Assembly (NCBI RefSeq): GCF_032681285.1 | Contig: NZ_CP136336.1 | Coordinates: 1,785,001-1,849,000, forward strand | Origin: Piscinibacter gummiphilus | Lineage (GTDB): Bacteria > Pseudomonadota > Gammaproteobacteria > Burkholderiales > Burkholderiaceae_C | Length of the DNA: 64,000 bases | Direction: 5' to 3' | Shown: in pieces, positions 59,880 through 64,000 of the stretch | Layout of the letters: each line of letters begins with the position of its first letter | Position numbering within the stretch: position 1 is the first letter of the stretch | Translations under genes and position numbers: made by a program | Notes under the pieces: generated by a model | Told to the model about the DNA's origin: nothing | Database searches by the model: none | The model's input: the letters and a program-made list of their open reading frames with translations, nothing else

Positions 59880-60689
59880 TCAGAACCATTCCAGCGGCAG
59901 CGCGAGGCCGGCCGACTTCAAGAGCTCCTGCCGCTGCGCCTTGAGTTCCGGCGTGGGCGCGGGCCAGCGTTTGTAGACGTGCAGGAAGTCGAGCACCACC
60001 GAGGTGTCGTTGGCCGCTTCGCTGTTGCCGCGGCGCGTGCCGGGGTTCACGTAGTCCTTGTGCACCACGGCTTCGCCGCCGGCGTAGTGCACGGGCAGGT
60101 GGCGGGCGCACACGGCGAGCAGGAAGTCCCAGTCCTCCTGCGACTTCAGGTGCGGGTCGACCTCGCAGCCTTCGAGCGCCTGGCGGTGGAAGACGAGCGC
60201 GTTGTTGGGAATGAAGTTCTTCGCGTAGAGCGAGTCCACCGCCTGCGTGCCGAGCGCGATGCGGGCACGGCCTTGCGGCACCACCGGGGCCTTGGAGCGG
60301 TCTTCGGTGAGGATGTCGAAGTCGGAAAAGAGCACGCGCACGCCGTTGGGCGCCTGCAGGCGGGCATGGGCGAGCGCCGTGACCAGGTGTCCGGGGCCGT
60401 AGGTGTCGTCGTCGTCGAGGAAGGTCACCCATTCGCCGCGGGCAAGCTGCAGCGCGAGGTTGCGGCTGCGGGCGGGGCCGGGGGCGCCGCTTCGTTTCAC
60501 GAAGACGTCTTGCGGGCGCAGCTGCCGGGCGCAGACGGCGGCCGTCTCGGCGTCGAGCGCGTCGGCGACCACGATGGTCTCGAAGTCCTGGAAGCTCTGC
60601 TCGCGCAGCGAGCGCAGCGCACGGTCGAGCAGCGCGGCGCGCAGGTGCGTGGTGACGATGACGGAGAAGACGGGGTGGGGCGTAGACAT
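59880..60689 (-). CDS. Glycosyltransferase family 2
   Basis: 269 residues. A classical GT-A start FSVIVTTHLRAALLDRALRSL, then GPARSRNLALQLARGEWVTFLDDDD with the metal-binding DDD, and an acceptor segment KSQEDWDFLLAVCA with the catalytic ED. Cytoplasmic. It lies between the repeat-protein gene (133 bp upstream) and a second glycosyltransferase, all on the same strand, so one of its substrates may be the repeat protein (inference). Confidence 0.9.
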   Translation of the reverse strand: MSTPHPVFSVIVTTHLRAALLDRALRSLREQSFQDFETIVVADALDAETAAVCARQLRPQDVFVKRSGAPGPARSRNLALQLARGEWVTFLDDDDTYGPGHLVTALAHARLQAPNGVRVLFSDFDILTEDRSKAPVVPQGRARIALGTQAVDSLYAKNFIPNNALVFHRQALEGCEVDPHLKSQEDWDFLLAVCARHLPVHYAGGEAVVHKDYVNPGTRRGNSEAANDTSVVLDFLHVYKRWPAPTPELKAQRQELLKSAGLALPLEWF

Positions 60690-60822
60690 GCGCAGCGGCT
60701 GGCCTCAGGCCACGAGCGTGGGCCTCTGAACTTGGGGTGTGCGTCGATGCTAGGCGCGATGCCGTGCCGCCCATCGCCCGAACAGGCGGCGCAATTGGCG
60801 CCTGTTGCCGCGATCCCCGGGG

Positions 60823-63800
60823 TCAGATCAGCGGGTTGGACGAGCCGTCGACCAGGCCCGGGTACGACATCGGCGCCGCCGACACGGTGCCGGTGCTGGC
60901 GGTGCGCACCTCGCCGTCTTGCAGCAGGTTCTCGGGCGGGGCCGAGAGCAGATCGCCGAGCTGAAGGTCGGCACTCTTGTCCTTGGCCAGCCACACGTCG
61001 GCCATCGCGTGCTGCGCACCGTCGCCGGTGGTGTAGCTCGACACGAGCCCCAGCAGGTTGCCGTTGTCCACGGTGGTGCCGGCCACGGCGTCGAGGTTGA
61101 GCGAGACGATCCCGAGTTCGGCCAGGCCGTGCAGCTCGCCGGCATCGGCCTTGCCGTCCTGGTTGGTGTCGACCCAGACCTTCAGCTCGCCGAAGCGGGC
61201 ATCGGCCGCGGTGAGGCGGCCATCGTGGTTGCTGTCTTCGAAGCGCATGGCCTCGAAGCCGTTGCCGGCGCGGCGGCCGTCGGCGCCGCGCGTGCCGGTG
61301 CCGAAGAGTTCGCTGCCGTCGTTGATCTGGCCGTCGTGGTTGCGGTCCATCACCAGGAGGCCGTCGGTGGCCGAGGCCCAGCCCACGCGGTGGGTGGTGC
61401 CGGTCGCGTTGAGGTCGAAGTTCACGCCGTCGGCGGCGGCCGTGGTGCGCACGCCGTTGCCGTCGAGGTCGAGCACGATGGGGGTGGCGGCGAAGAGCGC
61501 GTCGAGCTGCGCGTTCGACATCGCGTTGATGTCTTCCTGCTCGAAGGCACCGATCTGGTCGCTCGTCATCGCGGCGATGTCGGCCGTCTCCAGGCCCACG
61601 ATCTGCGTGGTGGTCATCGCGATGATCTGGGCCGGCGTGAGCGCGGCCACCGCCTGGCTGCTCAGTGCGGCGATCTGCTGGCTGCCGAGCGTGGCCATGT
61701 GCTCGGGCGCGAAGGCCACCACCTGGTCGGGTTGCAGCGCGTGGATGGCGGCGGTGGTCATCGCGCGCAGGTCCTGCGTCTCGAGCCCGTAGATCTGCGT
61801 CTGCGAGAGGCCCACCACCTGCGCGCTCGTGAGCGCGGCGAATTGCTGGGTGCCGAAGCCGTTGAGGTCGGTGTTGGACAGCGCGCCGATCTGGTCGCTG
61901 TTGAACGAGGCGATCTGCTGCGTGGTGAAGGCGGCGAAGTGCTGCGACTCCAGCGCGTCGATCTGCACCGGCGAGAACGCGCGCAGCGCGGTGGTGGAGA
62001 GCGCGCGCACGTCGGCCGTCTCCAGGTGGGCGATCTGCTCGAGCGTGAGCGCGGCGATCTGCTGCGTGCCCAGGCGGCTGAACTGCAGCGTGCTCAGGGC
62101 GTTGAGGTCTTGCGTCTCCAGCGTGGCGATCTGCCACGGCGTGAGCGCGTTGACCTGCGCGGAAGTGAGCGAGACGATCTGCTGCGTGGACAGCGCCCCC
62201 AGGCTCTCGGGCGCGAGGCTCTCGATCTGGCTGGTGGTGAGCGCCACGATCTGCCCGGTGCTGAGGGCGGCGATGTGGTCGCTCGTGAGCCAGGCGAGCT
62301 GGTCGGGTGCCATCGCACGCAGCGCGGTGGTGGTGATGGCCCGCAGGTCCTGCGTCTCCAGGTTGGCGATCTGGCCGCCGGTGAGGCCGGCGACCTGCGC
62401 GCTCGTGAGCGAGGCGAACTGTTGGGTGCCGAAGCCGTTGAGGTCGGGGCTCGAGAGCGCGCCGATCTGGTCGGAGGTGAACGACGCGATCTGCTGCGTG
62501 GTGAGCGCGGCGAAATGCTGCGAGCCGAGCGCGTCGATCTGCTCGGGCGAGAAGGCCCGCAGCGCGCCGGTGGTGAGCGCGGCCACGTCGGCCGTCTCCA
62601 GGCTGGCCACCTGGTCGAGCGTGAGCGAGGCGATCTGCTGCGTGCCGAGTGCGCGGAACTGCGTCGTGCTGAGCGCGTTCAGGTCCTGCGTCTCCAGCGT
62701 GACGATCTGCCACGGGGTGAGCGCGTTGAGCTGCGTGGTCGTGAGCGAGGCGATCTGAAGCGTCGAGAGGGCCGCCAGCGCCTCGGGTGCGAGGCTCTCG
62801 ACCTGGCTGGTGGTGAGCGAGGCGATCTGCGCGGTGCCGAGCGCCTGCAGCAGGTCGCTCGTGAGGGCGGCCAGCTGCTCGGGCGCGAGTGCGCGCAGCG
62901 CGGTGGTGGTGAGCGCGCGCAGGTCTTGCGTCTCGAGGTTCAGGAGCTGGTCGGCGGTGAGGCCCGTGACCTGCGTGCTCGTGAGCGAGGCGAACTGCTG
63001 CGTGCCGAAGCCGTTGAGGTCGCTCACCGACAGGGCGCCGATCTGCCCCGCGCTGAACGAGGCGATCTGGGTGGTGGTGAGTGCGCCGAAGTGCTGCGAG
63101 CCCAACGCATCGAGCTGCTCGGGCGAGAGTGCCTGCAGCGCGGTGGTCGACAAGGCCGCCACGTCGGCTGTCTCCAGGTTGGCGACCTGGTCGAGCGTGA
63201 GCGCGGCGATCTGCTGCGTGCCGAGTGCGCGGAATTGCAGCGTGCTCAGCGCGTTGAGGTCTTGCGTTTCGAGTGCGGCCACCTGCCCGGGCGTGAGGGC
63301 GGCCAGCTGGCTGCTGGTGAGCGAGACGATCTGCTGCGTGGAGAGCGCGCCCAGCGTCTCGGGCGGCAGGCCGGCGATCTGCGCGGTGGTGAGCTGCGCG
63401 ATCTGCGAGGTGGCGAGCGAGGCGAGGTGGTCGCTCGTGAAGGCGGCGAGCTGGTCGGGCGTGAGCGCGCGCAGGGCGACCGAGCTCAAGGCGCGCAGGT
63501 CGGCGGTCTCGAGCAGCGCGATCTGCTCGACGCGCAGCGCGGCGGCTTGCGCGCTCGTGAGCACCGCGAAGTGCGCGGTCTGCAGCGCGTTGAGGTCTTC
63601 GTTGGTGAGGTAGGAGACCTGCTCGGTGGTGAGTGCGGCCACCTGGGCGGTGCCGAACGACGCGTAGTGCTGCGAGCCCAGGGCTTCGAGTTGCCAGATG
63701 CTGAGCGCCTGCAAGGCGGCGCTGCCGAGGGCGCGCAGGTCGGCCGTCTCCAGCTGGCCCATCTGGTCGAGCGAGAGGGCGGAGATCTGGGCGGTGCCGA

Positions 63801-64000
63801 GCGCGGCGAACTGTGCGCTGCCCAGCGCGTTGAGGTCTTGCGTCTCCATCAGCGCCAGCTGCAGCGGCGTGAGGCTGGCGGCCTGGGCGGTGGTGAGCGC
63901 GGCGATCTGCGCCGTGCCGAAGGAGTTGAGCTGCTCGGGCGCGAGGCCGGCCACCTGGGCGGTGTTGAGCGCGGCGACCTGGGCGGTGCCGAGCGCGGCG
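60823..64000 (-). CDS. Giant octapeptide-repeat protein with RTX-type C-terminal module, partial
   Basis: Only the C-terminal about 1059 residues are in the window; the frame runs off the right edge without a start. Residues encoded by 61483-64000 are an uninterrupted run of 8-residue repeats, [ILVF]-x-[AGN]-[LF]-x-[TS]-x-[QDA]. The last about 220 residues carry Ca-binding loops (LDLDGNGV, DRNHDGQINDGSELFG, DSNHDGRLTAAD, DTNQDGKADAGEL), a module common near the C-terminus of type I-secreted surface proteins. The Asp-rich loops need extracellular calcium. There is no Cys in the repeats. It is probably a giant adhesin or surface fibre exported by the ABC/HlyD/TolC set at 42264-47234. Confidence 0.85.
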   Translation of the reverse strand, partial: AALGTAQVAALNTAQVAGLAPEQLNSFGTAQIAALTTAQAASLTPLQLALMETQDLNALGSAQFAALGTAQISALSLDQMGQLETADLRALGSAALQALSIWQLEALGSQHYASFGTAQVAALTTEQVSYLTNEDLNALQTAHFAVLTSAQAAALRVEQIALLETADLRALSSVALRALTPDQLAAFTSDHLASLATSQIAQLTTAQIAGLPPETLGALSTQQIVSLTSSQLAALTPGQVAALETQDLNALSTLQFRALGTQQIAALTLDQVANLETADVAALSTTALQALSPEQLDALGSQHFGALTTTQIASFSAGQIGALSVSDLNGFGTQQFASLTSTQVTGLTADQLLNLETQDLRALTTTALRALAPEQLAALTSDLLQALGTAQIASLTTSQVESLAPEALAALSTLQIASLTTTQLNALTPWQIVTLETQDLNALSTTQFRALGTQQIASLTLDQVASLETADVAALTTGALRAFSPEQIDALGSQHFAALTTQQIASFTSDQIGALSSPDLNGFGTQQFASLTSAQVAGLTGGQIANLETQDLRAITTTALRAMAPDQLAWLTSDHIAALSTGQIVALTTSQIESLAPESLGALSTQQIVSLTSAQVNALTPWQIATLETQDLNALSTLQFSRLGTQQIAALTLEQIAHLETADVRALSTTALRAFSPVQIDALESQHFAAFTTQQIASFNSDQIGALSNTDLNGFGTQQFAALTSAQVVGLSQTQIYGLETQDLRAMTTAAIHALQPDQVVAFAPEHMATLGSQQIAALSSQAVAALTPAQIIAMTTTQIVGLETADIAAMTSDQIGAFEQEDINAMSNAQLDALFAATPIVLDLDGNGVRTTAAADGVNFDLNATGTTHRVGWASATDGLLVMDRNHDGQINDGSELFGTGTRGADGRRAGNGFEAMRFEDSNHDGRLTAADARFGELKVWVDTNQDGKADAGELHGLAELGIVSLNLDAVAGTTVDNGNLLGLVSSYTTGDGAQHAMADVWLAKDKSADLQLGDLLSAPPENLLQDGEVRTASTGTVSAAPMSYPGLVDGSSNPLI
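61483..64000 (-). repeat. Nested octapeptide / 192-residue super-repeat
   Basis: 24-nt units (8 codons) are organised in higher-order blocks of exactly 576 bp (24 units): 61483-62058, 62059-62634, 62635-63210 and 63211-63786, plus part of a fifth. The LNGFGTQQ-coding unit recurs at exactly 576-bp steps in the first three blocks, and LETAD/LETQD units keep fixed slots. The block next to the right edge is the most diverged. Confidence 0.92.

Noticed and set aside
61483..64000. Regular 24-nt repeats considered as a CRISPR or satellite array
   Set aside because: There are no unique spacers between repeats; the units are in-frame codons of one long protein and vary at synonymous and conservative sites.

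Overview
This is 64 kb of dense, GC-rich chromosomal DNA with no rRNA, tRNA, prophage, insertion sequence or CRISPR array that I can see. Gene content (complete TctABC/Bug-type tripartite transporter, TRAP transporter, Ppc anaplerosis, AcnA, many chemotaxis and c-di-GMP receptors, LysR regulators facing their targets) points to a free-living betaproteobacterium of the order Burkholderiales, probably near Rubrivivax, Rhizobacter or Piscinibacter. That placement is inferred from gene content and codon bias, not from a phylogenetic marker.

Layout. 1-12.1 kb is a sensory block: a Cache-domain histidine kinase (cut by the left edge), a chemoreceptor, three secreted stand-alone single-Cache proteins, a LuxR-type response regulator, a degenerate receiver protein and a diguanylate cyclase whose sensor resembles that of the chemoreceptor. 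Ppc and a LysR/tautomerase pair sit inside it. 12.1-16.1 kb is a 2-oxo-acid-type TRAP transporter operon. 16.1-18.8 kb holds small membrane proteins, one frameshifted. 18.8-24.2 kb holds a DUF4865/LysR pair with a perfect 10-bp-arm operator, then a stress-like group (SDR, DUF4142, a Gly/Tyr/Gln-rich low-complexity protein, MFS). 24.3-37.1 kb is metabolic and repair housekeeping: EEP phosphodiesterase, KatE, UDP-glucuronate decarboxylase, Aer-like receptor, lipoprotein, ArsC-like protein, a 23-residue membrane peptide, AlkC-like protein, AcnA, and an Xre/nucleotidyltransferase toxin-antitoxin pair. 37.1-40.1 kb is tctCBA.

40.2-52.9 kb is a surface-glycan and secretion locus: an OGT-like GT41 enzyme, a type I secretion apparatus (ABC, HlyD, TolC), enzymes expected to make a dTDP-3-acetamido-3,6-dideoxyhexose, acetyltransferases, glycosyltransferases and a glycosyltransferase-methyltransferase fusion. 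After a histidine kinase, a small membrane operon, hipBA and a thioredoxin-fold/ArsA fusion, two more glycosyltransferases lead to the C-terminal part of a huge secreted protein (60.8 kb to the right edge). It is built of 8-residue repeats arranged in an exact 192-residue super-repeat. The simplest overall reading is that the secretion system exports this giant repeat protein and that some of the glycosyltransferases decorate it; this is inference.

Start codons were chosen by ribosome-binding sites, signal peptides and family length, so many genes are shorter than their longest open frame. Operons are often tightly coupled by ATGA, GTGA or TGATG overlaps.
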